Made by a program: the position numbers and the translations under genes
Notes under the pieces: model-generated
What the model was told of the DNA's origin: nothing
Databases searched by the model: none
The model's input: the letters and a program-made list of their open reading frames with translations, nothing else
In this document: piece after piece, positions 1 to 9,732 of the stretch
How positions within the stretch are numbered: position 1 is the first letter of the stretch
How the letters are laid out: each line of letters opens with the position of its first letter
Origin: Burkholderiales bacterium Ga0077547
Lineage (GTDB): Bacteria > Pseudomonadota > Gammaproteobacteria > Burkholderiales > Burkholderiaceae_C
Reading direction: 5' to 3'
Length of the DNA: 64,000 nt
Assembly: GCA_001464195.1 (NCBI GenBank)
Contig: LNEY01000021.1
Location: forward strand, 41,130-105,129

Positions 1-1
1 C

Positions 2-1591
2 ACCGCAGCGCGGCTGGCGGCCGTGATGGACACGCAGGAGGTCGCCCTGGAGCGTGACGGTCTGGCCACGCGCCATGCCACCCGATTCGGTGTGATCGCG
101 CTCGACGAAGGCCTGGCCGACGACGAGCGCGTGGCGCCCGCACTGATCGATCGACTGGCTTTTTCGATCGATCTGCATCCGCTGCTCGAGGACGCAGCCA
201 ACCGCACCGAAGACGATCGGGCATTGGAAGAAGAACTGGCATCGATGCCGGGCTGGAGTGGCGACGATGTGGCCGCTGCGCGTGCCTTGCTGCCACAGAT
301 CGAAGCGTCGGCCGAGATCGTGCAGGCGCTGGTTTCGACGGCACTGGCACTTGGTGTGGCATCTCTGCGTGCACCCTTGTTGGCGGTGCGTGTGGCGCGC
401 GCTTCGGCGGCGCTTGACGGGCGCCTGCGCATCACCGATGACGATGCCCAGCTGGCCGCGGCCTTGGTGCTGGCACCACGCGCCACGCAGGTGCCCGCAC
501 CACCCGCAGAACCCCTGCCCAACGAGGCGGAAGCGCCCGAGCCGCCTGCTGAACCCGATGAACCCGAGGACTCGCCAGAAGACACCCCGGAGCCCCCTTC
601 GCCCGAGAGTGAAGACGACACGCTTGACGACGACGAGACCCCAGAACCCCCGGTCGGCGATCTCGAAGACCGGGTGCTCGAGGCGGCACAGGCCGCCATC
701 CCGGCCGGTCTGCTGGCGGCCTTGATGCTGGGGCAGGATCGCCGCGCGACCGCGCAGGCGTCAGGCCGTGCGGGTGCGGTCCAGCAAGGACAAAAGCGCG
801 GGCGGCCAAGTGGTGCGCGCCGGGGAGAGCCACGTGCGGGAGCTCGGTTGAATGTGATCGAAACGCTGCGCGCAGCCGCACCGTGGCAAAAGATTCGGCA
901 TGCGGAAGTCGAGCGCGCACAGGCGCTGGATGCAGCCCGCATGGTGCGCGCTCGCGTGCAGGTGCGTCGCGACGATTTCCACGTCACCCGCTACAAGCAG
1001 CGCAGCGCCACCACCACGGTGTTCGTGGTCGACGCCTCGGGCTCCTCGGCGCTCAACCGTCTGGCTGAGGCCAAGGGCGCGGTCGAACTGCTGCTGGCCG
1101 ATTGCTATGTGCGGCGCGACCAGGTGGCGGTGCTGGCATTCCGCGGCAAAGGTGCCGAGCTGCTGCTGCCGCCGACGCGCTCGCTGGTGCGCGCCAAGAG
1201 AAGCCTGGCGGGACTGCCCGGTGGTGGTGGTACCCCCTTGGCGTCCGGGATCGATGCCGCTGCGGCGCTGGCAACGTCGATCGCCCGGCGGGGTGAAACG
1301 CCGATCGTCGTGCTGCTGACCGATGGCCGCGGCAACATTGCGCGCGATGGCAGCCCGGGTCGAGCCCGGGCGGGTGAAGATGTGCAAATGGCAGCGCGCC
1401 AGTTTCGCGCGGCCAGTCTGCGCGCGCTGTTGATCGATACCTCGCCCCAACCACAGGCCGCGGCGCGGCAGCTGGCGCAGGAAATGGGCGCCAGCTATCT
1501 GCCCCTGCCGTATGCCGGTGCGTCGGCGCTGTCGCGTGCGGTGGCCCTTGCGACGACATCGGTGTCGGCCGCGTCGGCGGTCAGCCGCTGA
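2..1591 (+). CDS. bchD: Magnesium chelatase subunit D (5'-truncated)
   Basis: BchD is the AAA+/integrin-I subunit of the Mg-chelatase BchHID, which inserts Mg2+ into protoporphyrin IX. The frame is open from base 2, and the residues before the first possible GTG (23) already look like family sequence, so the true start lies outside the window. The N-terminal part is AAA-like (ERDGL, ALDEG). A Pro/Glu/Asp-rich linker follows at about nt 500-660. The C-terminal von Willebrand A domain carries a MIDAS site: DASGSS at nt 1031, TPLASG near nt 1232 and LTDGRGN near nt 1318. It is followed 12 bp later by bchO on the same strand. Confidence is high because linker and MIDAS together are diagnostic. 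Confidence 0.95.
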   Translation, partial: TAARLAAVMDTQEVALERDGLATRHATRFGVIALDEGLADDERVAPALIDRLAFSIDLHPLLEDAANRTEDDRALEEELASMPGWSGDDVAAARALLPQIEASAEIVQALVSTALALGVASLRAPLLAVRVARASAALDGRLRITDDDAQLAAALVLAPRATQVPAPPAEPLPNEAEAPEPPAEPDEPEDSPEDTPEPPSPESEDDTLDDDETPEPPVGDLEDRVLEAAQAAIPAGLLAALMLGQDRRATAQASGRAGAVQQGQKRGRPSGARRGEPRAGARLNVIETLRAAAPWQKIRHAEVERAQALDAARMVRARVQVRRDDFHVTRYKQRSATTTVFVVDASGSSALNRLAEAKGAVELLLADCYVRRDQVAVLAFRGKGAELLLPPTRSLVRAKRSLAGLPGGGGTPLASGIDAAAALATSIARRGETPIVVLLTDGRGNIARDGSPGRARAGEDVQMAARQFRAASLRALLIDTSPQPQAAARQLAQEMGASYLPLPYAGASALSRAVALATTSVSAASAVSR

Positions 1592-1603
1592 GCGGAGCCG
1601 GCG

Positions 1604-2554
1604 ATGGCAACGCGGCTGAATTGGGATCGCGATGGCCGCGATTGGCCGTATCGCGAGGCCAGTCAATTCGTCGAGGCCGGCGGCCTGCGCTGGCACCTGC
1701 AGCGGTTTGCGCGCGAAGCGCCTCCAGGCGCAGACGCCACTGCGACGCCGCTCGCGCTGCTGTTGCACGGCACTGGGGCCTCGGCGCATTCCTGGTACCC
1801 GATGCTGCCGTGGTTGCGGCCACATGCCGATCTGCTGCTGATCGATCTGCCGGGTCACGCCTACACCGGCATGGCGAGCCCCTGGCAGGCCTCACTGCCG
1901 GGCATGGCCTTGGCGGTCAAGTCCTTGCTCGATGTGCTGGCCGCGCAGCCGACGATCCTGATCGGTCATTCGGCAGGCGCTGCGCTGGGTGCACGCATGT
2001 GCCTCGACGGCCACATCGCACCGCAATGTCTGGTCAGCATCAACGGTGCGTTCATGCCGTTGGGCGGACTGGCCGGGCTGCTGTTCCCGCCGGCGGCCAA
2101 GCTGATGGCGTCGCTCCCGTTTGCGCCAGGTTTCGTAGCCCGACGTGCGGCCGATCCGCGTGCGATCGCGCGACTGGTCAGTGACACCGGCTCGGTGCTG
2201 GGGCCAGAAGGCATGGCACTGTACGGCCGCATCGTCAGCAATCCTGGGCACATCGAGGGCGCGCTGGCGATGATGGCCAACTGGGATGTTCAACCGCTGC
2301 TGCGCGATCTGCCCCGCCTGGCCACGCCCGTCAGGTTGATCGTGGCGGACAAGGACCGTGCAGTGCCGCCTTCACAAGCGCAGCAGGTGCTGTCGATGCT
2401 GCCAGCGCAGTCTGGCTCCACGCTGATCCGCCTGAGCGGCGCAGGCCACATCGTTCACGAGGAGCAACCGGAGGTGGTGGCTGCGCTGTGCGTGTCGGCA
2501 CTTGAAGGCGCAACAGCGGCGCGAGGGCAGGTCACGGCTGGACCGTGTCGATGA
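1604..2554 (+). CDS. bchO: Alpha/beta hydrolase BchO, Mg-chelatase accessory protein
   Basis: This 316-aa alpha/beta-hydrolase has an oxyanion-hole HGTGAS, a nucleophile elbow GHSAG and a late catalytic histidine in GAGHIVHE. In phototrophs a hydrolase of this kind following bchD is BchO, thought to assist Mg insertion; its substrate is not established. The start is the ATG 12 bp after bchD, so the two are almost certainly co-transcribed. The last 23 bp overlap the 3' end of the convergent ccmI gene, so the transcripts would be complementary there. Confidence 0.9.
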   Translation: MATRLNWDRDGRDWPYREASQFVEAGGLRWHLQRFAREAPPGADATATPLALLLHGTGASAHSWYPMLPWLRPHADLLLIDLPGHAYTGMASPWQASLPGMALAVKSLLDVLAAQPTILIGHSAGAALGARMCLDGHIAPQCLVSINGAFMPLGGLAGLLFPPAAKLMASLPFAPGFVARRAADPRAIARLVSDTGSVLGPEGMALYGRIVSNPGHIEGALAMMANWDVQPLLRDLPRLATPVRLIVADKDRAVPPSQAQQVLSMLPAQSGSTLIRLSGAGHIVHEEQPEVVAALCVSALEGATAARGQVTAGPCR

Positions 2555-3845
2555 CGATCTGCAGCCCCTCCGTGCCCAGTGCGACGCCTGAAACCTGACC
2601 GCCCAGATCGCCCGCGCTCGGCAGCGCATTGCCCGACTTTGACACCCGCGCGCCAACGACTACGACCGGAAAGTTCGAGAGTTTCATCGCCGGTGACATC
2701 GCCATCGCGTCGTCGAGCCTGAAGCTGATCGGCAGATCGGCGACCGTACGGCGCAGGATGGCCAGCGGCATGCGCGGGCCTTCGGCCGCACGCGCGAAGA
2801 TGAAGACGGTGTCGCTCGGAGAGGTCTTGCCGGCCAACGCCGGTGACAGGCTGACCACGCCGGCCACGTGGGTGGCGTCGGACGCCGCGGGTGAAGTCGA
2901 TCCAGTGGCTGCCGTGCCGACGGGTGCAGCCGCAGTGTCTGGTGCCGTCGCGGTACCGGGCGTACCCCCTTGCAGCGCACGTCGGGCATCGATCAGACTG
3001 CGATCGAGGTTTTCGGTGAAAGGCGTGTCCGGTGGCGCCATCTGGCGCGCCAGCGTCCAGTACTCGATGGCCTGCGGATATTGACCAGCCTCGTAGGCGG
3101 CACCACCGGCCAAGGCCAGTGCTTTCAGGTTCTTGGGATCGATCTGCAGCGCACGCGTTACCAGCCGCGCCGGCTCGCCTGAAATCTTCTGGCCTTGCAG
3201 CATCGCCAGTACGTCGGCGTGGTCGGCCAGCAACTGCGCGTCGTCGGGCGCCAGTACGGTGGCACGCGCATACGCCTTGCTGGCCTCGGGAAAGCGCTGC
3301 AGCACCGCATAGGTACGCGCCAGCAAGGTCCAGCCGGCGAGGTCGTCCGGTTTTTGCTCCATGGCCGCGGCGAGCTTCTTCACGAGTTCCTCGACCTCTG
3401 CGTCGGAGACGTTGTCAGCACCGAGTGAGGCGACCGGCGGCGGCGGTGGCGTGTCAATGGCCTGAGGCGATCCGATCTGGCTGTAGATCGTGCCCAACAG
3501 CAGTGGAACGCCCAGCGTGAGGAGCCATGCGACCTTCCAGGGACGATCCGCGGGCGCACTGGCGATCGATGCCTTCGCAGTCGGGGCGCTGACGGGATCG
3601 GCTTCTTCGAGGACGCGCCGTTCGATGTCCTCGCGGGCGGCACGGTGCTGTTCAGCGTCCAGATGGCCCGACGCCAGTTCAGCGTCGAGTTGCGCGGCTT
3701 GTTCTCGCAGGATGGCCAGCGTCGACGAGCGGCGCGCTGCCGCGTCGGCAGCCGCTAGGGCGCGACGCGGACGAAACAAAACAGGCAGCACATGCGCCAG
3801 CGCGAGCACGGTCAGCGCCGCGGTCAGTATCCAGAAGAGGGTCAT
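2532..3845 (-). CDS. ccmI: Cytochrome c maturation protein CcmI (CycH)
   Basis: This 437-aa protein begins with a membrane segment (MTLFWILTAALTVLALAHVL), then a cytoplasmic stretch, a second membrane helix near residue 110 and a periplasmic TPR region (AGWTLLARTYAVLQRFPEAS; ALALAGGAAYEAGQYPQA). CcmI chaperones apocytochrome c to the heme ligation machinery. The C-terminal 150 residues match the periplasmic domain of long CycH proteins. It is the last gene of ccmABCDEFGHI and overlaps ccmH by 4 bp (ATGA), implying translational coupling. Confidence 0.9.
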   Translation of the reverse strand: MTLFWILTAALTVLALAHVLPVLFRPRRALAAADAAARRSSTLAILREQAAQLDAELASGHLDAEQHRAAREDIERRVLEEADPVSAPTAKASIASAPADRPWKVAWLLTLGVPLLLGTIYSQIGSPQAIDTPPPPPVASLGADNVSDAEVEELVKKLAAAMEQKPDDLAGWTLLARTYAVLQRFPEASKAYARATVLAPDDAQLLADHADVLAMLQGQKISGEPARLVTRALQIDPKNLKALALAGGAAYEAGQYPQAIEYWTLARQMAPPDTPFTENLDRSLIDARRALQGGTPGTATAPDTAAAPVGTAATGSTSPAASDATHVAGVVSLSPALAGKTSPSDTVFIFARAAEGPRMPLAILRRTVADLPISFRLDDAMAMSPAMKLSNFPVVVVGARVSKSGNALPSAGDLGGQVSGVALGTEGLQIVIDTVQP

Positions 3846-4306
3846 GGGCCTGGGGGAGATTCGTCAAGGAGCCGTCGGGCACGATCGGCATCGACAGGAG
3901 TCAGTGGTACCGCATGGCGTTGGCGGCCGCGGATGGCCCGCGTGAGCGAGTACGCCGCGATCAGCAGCAGCGCGAAGGGGCCGACCCATAGCAAGATGGT
4001 GCTGGCCTTGAGCACAGGGCGGTACAGCACGAAGTCGCCGTAGCGCTCGACCATGAAATCGAGGATCTGCTGCTCGGACTGTCCCTCGCTGAGCTTGTTG
4101 CGAATCTGCTTGCGCAGATCAACCGCCAGATCGGCGTGGGAGGCGGCGATGGTTTCGTTCTGACAGACCAGGCAGCGCAATTCCTCGGCCACCTTCAACA
4201 CGCGAGCCTCGAGTACGGGATCGGCCGCCAGCGAGGCCGCCTCGGTGGCGCTCGCACTGTGCATCACGGAGGCCATGGTCAGCGCCATCAGGAGCCGGCG
4301 CATCAT
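3842..4306 (-). CDS. ccmH: Cytochrome c-type biogenesis protein CcmH
   Basis: CcmH is a membrane-anchored thiol oxidoreductase that reduces apocytochrome CxxCH cysteines before heme attachment. The 154-aa product has a signal peptide, the family motif LRCLVCQN with Cys45 and Cys48, the MVERYGDFVLY segment and a C-terminal transmembrane helix (STILLWVGPFALLLIAAYS). A longer frame extends upstream, but the ATG at 4306 overlaps the ccmG stop and gives the normal family length and signal peptide. The ATG at 4303 is an alternative start. Confidence 0.93.
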   Translation of the reverse strand: MMRRLLMALTMASVMHSASATEAASLAADPVLEARVLKVAEELRCLVCQNETIAASHADLAVDLRKQIRNKLSEGQSEQQILDFMVERYGDFVLYRPVLKASTILLWVGPFALLLIAAYSLTRAIRGRQRHAVPLTPVDADRARRLLDESPPGP

Positions 4307-4833
4307 GGCGCCTGCTCCAGTTGCGCCACCAGTGGCAGCAGCTTGTCGCGCAAGGCCTCGGGCGTCACCGGGCCGATCTGCTTGAAGCGTATGACACCCT
4401 GCTTGTCGATGACGAAGGTCTCCGGCACGCCATAGACACCATAGTCGATGCCGACCAGCCCCTCGGTGTCCGACACCGACTGGAGATAGGGGTTGCCGTA
4501 CTTGGCCAGCCAGCCGAGCGCATCGTCCCGCTTGTCCTTGTAGTTCAAGCCGTACAACTTGACCTGACCCGTCTTGGCCAGATCGACCAGCAGGGGATGC
4601 TCCTGGCGGCAGGCCACGCACCACGACGCCCAGACATTCAATAGCCAGACTTGTCCGCGCAAGTCCTTGGCAGCCAAGCGTTGCTCCGGCGCGGCCAGTT
4701 GCGGGAGATCGAAAGCCGGTGCGGGCTTGCCGATCAGAGGGGAGGGCACTTCGCGCGGGTCGAGCTTCAGGCCGATCGCCAGAAATCCGGCCATCACCAC
4801 GAACACGAGCAGCGGCAGCAGATACCGCTTCAT
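4303..4833 (-). CDS. ccmG: Thiol:disulfide interchange protein CcmG/DsbE
   Basis: This 176-aa thioredoxin-fold protein is tethered to the membrane by an N-terminal helix (residues 4-22). Its active site WCVAC is at 71-75 within NVWASWCVACRQEHP, and the family GVYGVPETFVID segment with the cis-proline follows. CcmG keeps apocytochrome and CcmH cysteines reduced in the periplasm. It overlaps ccmH by a few bases and ccmF by 4 bp, as expected inside a tightly packed operon. Confidence 0.95.
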   Translation of the reverse strand: MKRYLLPLLVFVVMAGFLAIGLKLDPREVPSPLIGKPAPAFDLPQLAAPEQRLAAKDLRGQVWLLNVWASWCVACRQEHPLLVDLAKTGQVKLYGLNYKDKRDDALGWLAKYGNPYLQSVSDTEGLVGIDYGVYGVPETFVIDKQGVIRFKQIGPVTPEALRDKLLPLVAQLEQAP

Positions 4834-6863
4834 CGTGCGCGGAACTTGCGAACCAGCATGCCGATCAGCGACATCGGTCGCGGCGGCGCACCGCGCCCGG
4901 CATCGACGGGTGCACTCTTGACGTCCGCCGTCCGACTCACCCGGTAGCGCCGGTCCAGCACCGCCAACATGCCGCCACCCGCCATCAGCAGGCAGCCGAG
5001 CCAGATCAGGTTGACCAAGGGCTTGTGATGCACGCGCACGCTCCAGGCCGTGGGGCTGACTGGCTCGCCCAGCGCCACGTACAGATCGCGCGCCAGACTG
5101 CGGTCGATGGCCACTTCGGTCTGTGGTGAGCGCGTCACGTTGTAGATGCGGCGTTCAGGCCACAAGGTGGTGACCTGCTTGCCATCCTGGGTGACACCGA
5201 TCGAGGCCTGCGCCGCGACATAGTTCGGGCCCTTGACCTCGCGCACACCCTGCATCGTGAAGACATAGCCGCCCACGGTGGTGGTCTCACCGACCTGCAT
5301 GCGCACATCGCTCTCGCTCTGGTAGCCGCTGACCACCGTGACGCCAACGACGAACACCGCCACCCCGACGTGCGCAAACAGCATGCCGTAGTAGCTGCCG
5401 GATTGCGCCGCCAGGCGGGCTGCGACCATGTCCAGCGAGCCACCGCGCACGCGGGCCACCAGGTTGAGCAGGGCGGTGCTTGTGATCCAGGCGGCCAGCA
5501 GCAGACCGAACCCGATCATTGGCGTCCAGTGGCCGAGCACAAAGGGGGCCACCACGGCGGAAATCGCACTCACGCCGAATGCCCAGCGCAGGCGGCGTGC
5601 CAGGTCGATCGCGCCCGCCTGCCGCCAGCGTGCCAGTGGGCCGACACCCATCAGGAACAGCGCCGGCGCCATCAACGGGACAAACACAGAGTCGAAGTAC
5701 GGCGGGCCGACCGAGATCTTGCCCATGCCGAGCGCGTCGAGCACCAGCGGGTAGAGCGTGCCGAGCAACACGGCCGCGGCTGCAACGACAAGCAGCACGT
5801 TGTTGGCCAGCAGCATGGACTCGCGGGAGACCAGATCAAAACCGCCACCCAGCCCGACCTTGGGCGCGCGCCAGGCAAACAGCAGCAGCGAGCCGCCGAT
5901 CACCACGACCAGGAACCCGAGGATGAAGACGCCGCGCGCAGGATCTGTTGCAAACGCGTGCACGGAGCTGAGCACGCCTGAGCGGACGATGAAGGTACCG
6001 AGCAGCGACAGCGAAAACGCGAGGATGGCCAACAGCGCGGTCCACATCTTGAAGCCACCGCGCTTTTCCGTCACGGCCAGTGAATGGATCAGCGCCGTAC
6101 CGACCAGCCAGGGCATGAACGAGGCGTTCTCGACCGGGTCCCAGAACCACCACCCGCCCCAGCCCAGTTCGTAATAGGCCCAGAAGCTGCCCAGCGCGAT
6201 GCCGCAGGTCAGGAAGCACCAGGCCACGGTGGTCCAGGGACGCGACCAGCGCGCCCATGACGCATCGAGGCGGCCCGACAGCAATGCGGCGATGGCGAAG
6301 GCGAAGGCCACCACGAAGCCCACATAACCCATGTAAAGCATGGGCGGGTGGATCACCATGCCCGGATCCTGCAGCAACGGGTTCAGGTCGCGGCCGTCGA
6401 GGGCACCCGGGATCAGACGTTCGAATGGGTTCGAGGTGAACAGCGTGAAGAGGATGAAGCCGCAGCTGATGAGCCCCATCACACCGAGCACGCGGGCCAC
6501 CGTGGGCTCGTCCAGCTCCTTCGAAAACGTGGCGACGGCCAACGTCCAACCGCCCAGGATCAGCGACCACAGCAGGATGGAGCCTTCGTGATTGCCCCAG
6601 ACCGCGGTGTAGCGGTACATCAGTGGCAACGTCGAGTTGGAATGCTCGGCCGCCAGCAGCACCGAGAAATCATTGTTGATGAAGGAGTAGGTGAGGCAGC
6701 CGTAGGAGATCAGCAGGAACACGAACTGGCCGCGCGCGGAGGGCCTCGCCAGCGACATCCAGGCCGCATCGCCGCGCTGCGCGCCAATCAGGGGCAAGAC
6801 ACTTTGAGCGATGGCCATCGCCAGCGCAAGGATCAGGGCGACGTGGCCCAGCTCAGGAATCAT
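4830..6863 (-). CDS. ccmF: Heme lyase subunit CcmF
   Basis: CcmF is the integral-membrane core of the cytochrome c heme ligase. The 677-aa protein is mostly transmembrane and carries the tryptophan-rich heme-handling WWD motif ([20 protein letters not shown]). Family segments YMGYVGF and [15 protein letters not shown] are present, and a periplasmic domain lies near the C-terminus before the last helix. Length is normal for the family. It lies between ccmE and ccmG with 4-bp overlaps on both sides. Confidence 0.97.
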   Translation of the reverse strand: MIPELGHVALILALAMAIAQSVLPLIGAQRGDAAWMSLARPSARGQFVFLLISYGCLTYSFINNDFSVLLAAEHSNSTLPLMYRYTAVWGNHEGSILLWSLILGGWTLAVATFSKELDEPTVARVLGVMGLISCGFILFTLFTSNPFERLIPGALDGRDLNPLLQDPGMVIHPPMLYMGYVGFVVAFAFAIAALLSGRLDASWARWSRPWTTVAWCFLTCGIALGSFWAYYELGWGGWWFWDPVENASFMPWLVGTALIHSLAVTEKRGGFKMWTALLAILAFSLSLLGTFIVRSGVLSSVHAFATDPARGVFILGFLVVVIGGSLLLFAWRAPKVGLGGGFDLVSRESMLLANNVLLVVAAAAVLLGTLYPLVLDALGMGKISVGPPYFDSVFVPLMAPALFLMGVGPLARWRQAGAIDLARRLRWAFGVSAISAVVAPFVLGHWTPMIGFGLLLAAWITSTALLNLVARVRGGSLDMVAARLAAQSGSYYGMLFAHVGVAVFVVGVTVVSGYQSESDVRMQVGETTTVGGYVFTMQGVREVKGPNYVAAQASIGVTQDGKQVTTLWPERRIYNVTRSPQTEVAIDRSLARDLYVALGEPVSPTAWSVRVHHKPLVNLIWLGCLLMAGGGMLAVLDRRYRVSRTADVKSAPVDAGRGAPPRPMSLIGMLVRKFRAR

Positions 6864-7363
6864 GGGGTCACTCCGTAGGTCTTGGCACCGGACGGTTCAC
6901 CGGAGGACGTCGTCATGGCGCCCGCAGGCATCTCGCCCTTGCGTGCCTTCGCCAACGCGTCAGCGGCTTCGGGCGGCATGTAGTTTTCATCGTGCTTGGC
7001 CAGCACCTGCTCCGCACGGAACACGCCGTCCGGGCCCAGCTTGCCCTGCGCCACGACTCCCTTGCCCTCGCGAAAGAGGTCAGGGAGCAAGCCGGTGTAG
7101 ACCACAGGGATATTCTGCGCGAGGTCGGTCACCACGAAGTTGACCGTCAAGGTGTTCTCGTCGCGCTGGATGCTCCCTTCCTCGACCAGTCCACCGATGC
7201 GGAAGCTGCGCTCGAGTGGCGCCTCTTTCTCCGCCACTTGGGTGGGGCTGAAAAAGAACACCATGTTGCTCTGGAATGCGTTCAGCACCAGCGCACTCGC
7301 CACACCCAATACGGCAAGGCCAATCACGATGGCCAAGCCGCGCTTGGTTCTGGGTTTCATCAA
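6860..7363 (-). CDS. ccmE: Periplasmic heme chaperone CcmE
   Basis: CcmE binds heme covalently through a histidine and hands it to CcmF/H. The 167-aa product has an N-terminal membrane anchor (residues 9-28), a beta-barrel of the OB type ([26 protein letters not shown]) and the heme-binding His124 followed by Tyr128 in [11 protein letters not shown]. The tail after residue 132 is longer than the E. coli consensus but within the usual variation. The stop overlaps the ccmF start by 4 bp. Confidence 0.96.
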   Translation of the reverse strand: MMKPRTKRGLAIVIGLAVLGVASALVLNAFQSNMVFFFSPTQVAEKEAPLERSFRIGGLVEEGSIQRDENTLTVNFVVTDLAQNIPVVYTGLLPDLFREGKGVVAQGKLGPDGVFRAEQVLAKHDENYMPPEAADALAKARKGEMPAGAMTTSSGEPSGAKTYGVTP

Positions 7364-7539
7364 GCTTCTCCTGGCTCTGCACTGGCGGCATCGCGCACGC
7401 GCTGGCTCAAGGCTCGTCGACGGGCTCTCACGGACCAGATTTCAGCGGCCAGTACCGCAGCCGTCACGCCAAACGATCCCCATACATACAACCCATAGCC
7501 ACCCATGGCCACGAAGTCCGACCAACTGTTCCAGACCAT
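7360..7539 (-). CDS. ccmD: Heme exporter protein CcmD
   Basis: CcmD is a small single-helix protein that releases holo-CcmE from the CcmABC complex. The 59-aa product has the typical [14 protein letters not shown] entry into a membrane helix, followed by a basic ARRRA stretch. The longer upstream frame is rejected because the ATG at 7539 overlaps the ccmC stop (ATGA), matching the coupling seen in the rest of the operon. Confidence 0.9.
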   Translation of the reverse strand: MVWNSWSDFVAMGGYGLYVWGSFGVTAAVLAAEIWSVRARRRALSQRVRDAASAEPGEA

Positions 7540-8285
7540 CAAACGGCACCCAGTTCGGCGCGCGCCCACTGCGCGTGCTGTTCACGTTCCAGGATGACGA
7601 CACGCAGCCGAGCCAGCGCCATCGCGATGGCATACGCCCAGAACGCCAATGCCATCACCAACATGCCCAGCAGCATCGGCGTGGCAATCGTCGCCCCCTT
7701 GCTGAAGCTGATAGAGGCGCCTTGGTGCAAGGTGTTCCACCACTTCACCGAAAAATAAATGATCGGAACATTGACCGCACCCACCAGCGCCAGCAGCGCT
7801 GCCGCCCGGTCGGCGCGGCGCGGGTCATCGATCGCGGCATGCAGTGACATGAATCCGATGTAGAGAAACAGCAGCACCAGCTCGGAGGTCAGGCGCGCGT
7901 CCCACACCCACCAGGTGCCCCAGGTCGGCTTGCCCCAGAGTGCACCGGTCCACAGCGCGATGAAGGTCATCAGAGCGCCTGATGGCGCCAGCGCGGTCGC
8001 CAACATGGCTCCCAGGCGTGCGTTGAAGATCAAGCCCATGGCGGCCCAGAACGCCATCGCCAGGTAAATGATCATCGACATCCAGGCCGCCGGCACGTGG
8101 ATATAAATGATTCGGTAGGCATCGCCCTGCTGGGCGTCAACGGGCGCCACCCAAAGCCCCACGTACAGGCCGATGAGGGTCAGCAATGCCGCCAGCCCAC
8201 CGCACCAAGGGATGACGTGACCCGCGAGGGGATAGAAACGCTGGGGGGCAGCGTACTTGAACCAGTTGATGTCAGAAAACTGCAC
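7539..8285 (-). CDS. ccmC: Heme exporter permease CcmC
   Basis: CcmC is the six-helix membrane protein that loads heme onto CcmE. The 248-aa protein has the WWD-type heme motif (GTWWVWDARLTSELVL) flanked by conserved histidines, as in HVPAAWMSM and ISFSKGATIATPML. The start at 8285 gives the standard N-terminus. It is followed by ccmD with a 4-bp overlap, while an 83-bp gap separates it from ccmB. Confidence 0.96.
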   Translation of the reverse strand: MQFSDINWFKYAAPQRFYPLAGHVIPWCGGLAALLTLIGLYVGLWVAPVDAQQGDAYRIIYIHVPAAWMSMIIYLAMAFWAAMGLIFNARLGAMLATALAPSGALMTFIALWTGALWGKPTWGTWWVWDARLTSELVLLFLYIGFMSLHAAIDDPRRADRAAALLALVGAVNVPIIYFSVKWWNTLHQGASISFSKGATIATPMLLGMLVMALAFWAYAIAMALARLRVVILEREQHAQWARAELGAV

Positions 8286-8368
8286 GAGGTCGGACTCCGG
8301 CTGTCACCGCTAGGACGCGCACGAGGCAGCCGCACACCATCCAGACAGCCCGCGATTGTGCAACGGCC

Positions 8369-9055
8369 TCATTCGAGTGCGATCCTCAGGGCTGCTGCCG
8401 CGGCGATGGGTGCCGCAAAGAGCGCCAGCACCAGCATCGCACCGAGCAGCGAGTAGTGCGCGTCAGCCGACAAGCCCGCGGCAACCGCCTCGACTGCACC
8501 CGCGCCGAAGATCAGCACCGGTACACACAAGGGCAGTACCAGCAGGGACAACAGCACGCCCGCACCGCGCACCCCCACCGTCAGCGCCGCGCCGATGCCG
8601 CCGATCAGGCTGAGCAACGGCGTACCTATCAGCAGCGACATGACCAGGACGCCTATCGAGGACGCGGGCAAGTCGAACTGCAAGGCGATCAGAGGAGCCA
8701 CCACGGTCAGCGCCAAGCCTGAACACAGCCAGTGCGCACCCATTTTCGACAGCACGATCAACGGCAACGGGCAGGCGGACAGCAACAGCTGCTCCAGCGT
8801 GCCATCTTGGTGATCGTCGGAAAACAGCCGACCGAGGGACAGCATCGACGCCAACAAGGCTGCCACCCACACCACCCCGGGGGCCATGGTGCGAAGCAGG
8901 GCGGGCTCCGGACCGACGCCGAGCGGGAAAAGGCTGGCCACGATCACAAAAAAGAACAGGGCCGCCGCGGTGTCGGCGCGTCGACGCCAAGCCAGCCGCA
9001 GGTCGCGTACGAACACGCCGCGCATCGCATCGAAGACCGTGGCGGTCTGGCTCAC
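8369..9055 (-). CDS. ccmB: Heme exporter permease CcmB (GTG start proposed)
   Basis: CcmB is the permease partner of ATPase CcmA in the CcmABCD complex. The protein has about six membrane helices and the family segments RLFSDDHQDGTLEQLLLS and LLIGTPLLSLIGG. I chose the GTG at 9055 because it overlaps the ccmA stop in a GTGA arrangement and gives 228 aa. The internal ATG at 9025 would give 218 aa. The longer upstream frame runs through ccmA and has no family sequence. Confidence 0.9.
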   Translation of the reverse strand: MSQTATVFDAMRGVFVRDLRLAWRRRADTAAALFFFVIVASLFPLGVGPEPALLRTMAPGVVWVAALLASMLSLGRLFSDDHQDGTLEQLLLSACPLPLIVLSKMGAHWLCSGLALTVVAPLIALQFDLPASSIGVLVMSLLIGTPLLSLIGGIGAALTVGVRGAGVLLSLLVLPLCVPVLIFGAGAVEAVAAGLSADAHYSLLGAMLVLALFAAPIAAAAALRIALE

Positions 9056-9732
9056 AGGGTCAACGTCACTTGAGACAGCGATGGATCGATGGCCACCGGC
9101 TGGTGGCTGGTCAGCACCACGATGCCACCGCGACGCAGTTGATCTGTCACCACGCCCAGCAACCATTCGCAGGCGTCAGCGTCGAGTGCATTGAACGGCT
9201 CATCCAGGACCCACAAGCGCGGGTGGGGCGCCAGCAGCAGCCGCGCCAACACCACCCGACGACGCTGTCCCTGGGACAAGCTGCGTGCGCTTAACTGTTC
9301 GCGATGGCGCAGTCCGGCGGCCGTCAGTGCCTGCATCAATTCAGCTTGAGTAGGCTGCTGCCCGCCCAGCAGGCAGGCGGCGAGCAGGTTCTCGCGAGCC
9401 GACAGATCGTCCTTCAGTGCGGCGGCATGTCCGATGTAGATCAGCTCGCGGTGGAATTCGTCGCGCTGCTCGACCAATCCACGGCCATTCCATCGCACCT
9501 CTCCGCGGTCAGGCGAAGACAGGCCGCACAGCGTGCGCAACAAACTGGTCTTTCCTGCGCCATTGGCGCCTTGAACACGAAGCAGTTCGCCAGCGCGGAC
9601 CACGGCATCGGCGCTGTCAAACAGGCGTCGCACACCACGCACGCAAGACACCCCGATCAGTTCGAGCGTGGCTGGGGTCGGTGTAGACAGGGGAGGGGCC
9701 AGCACGTCCATCGGGCCGGGGGCAGACATCAA
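9052..9732 (-). CDS. ccmA: Heme exporter ATP-binding protein CcmA
   Basis: This 226-aa ABC ATPase drives CcmABCD, which releases heme-loaded CcmE. Walker A is GANGAGKT at residues 55-62, the signature is LSQGQRRR, and Walker B is LWVLDEPFNALD. It is the first gene of the ccm operon. Transcription of ccmABCDEFGHI would start leftwards from the 230-bp region shared with crtE. The N-terminus has about 20 residues more than short CcmA proteins, so Met8 is a possible start. Confidence 0.95.
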   Translation of the reverse strand: MMSAPGPMDVLAPPLSTPTPATLELIGVSCVRGVRRLFDSADAVVRAGELLRVQGANGAGKTSLLRTLCGLSSPDRGEVRWNGRGLVEQRDEFHRELIYIGHAAALKDDLSARENLLAACLLGGQQPTQAELMQALTAAGLRHREQLSARSLSQGQRRRVVLARLLLAPHPRLWVLDEPFNALDADACEWLLGVVTDQLRRGGIVVLTSHQPVAIDPSLSQVTLTL

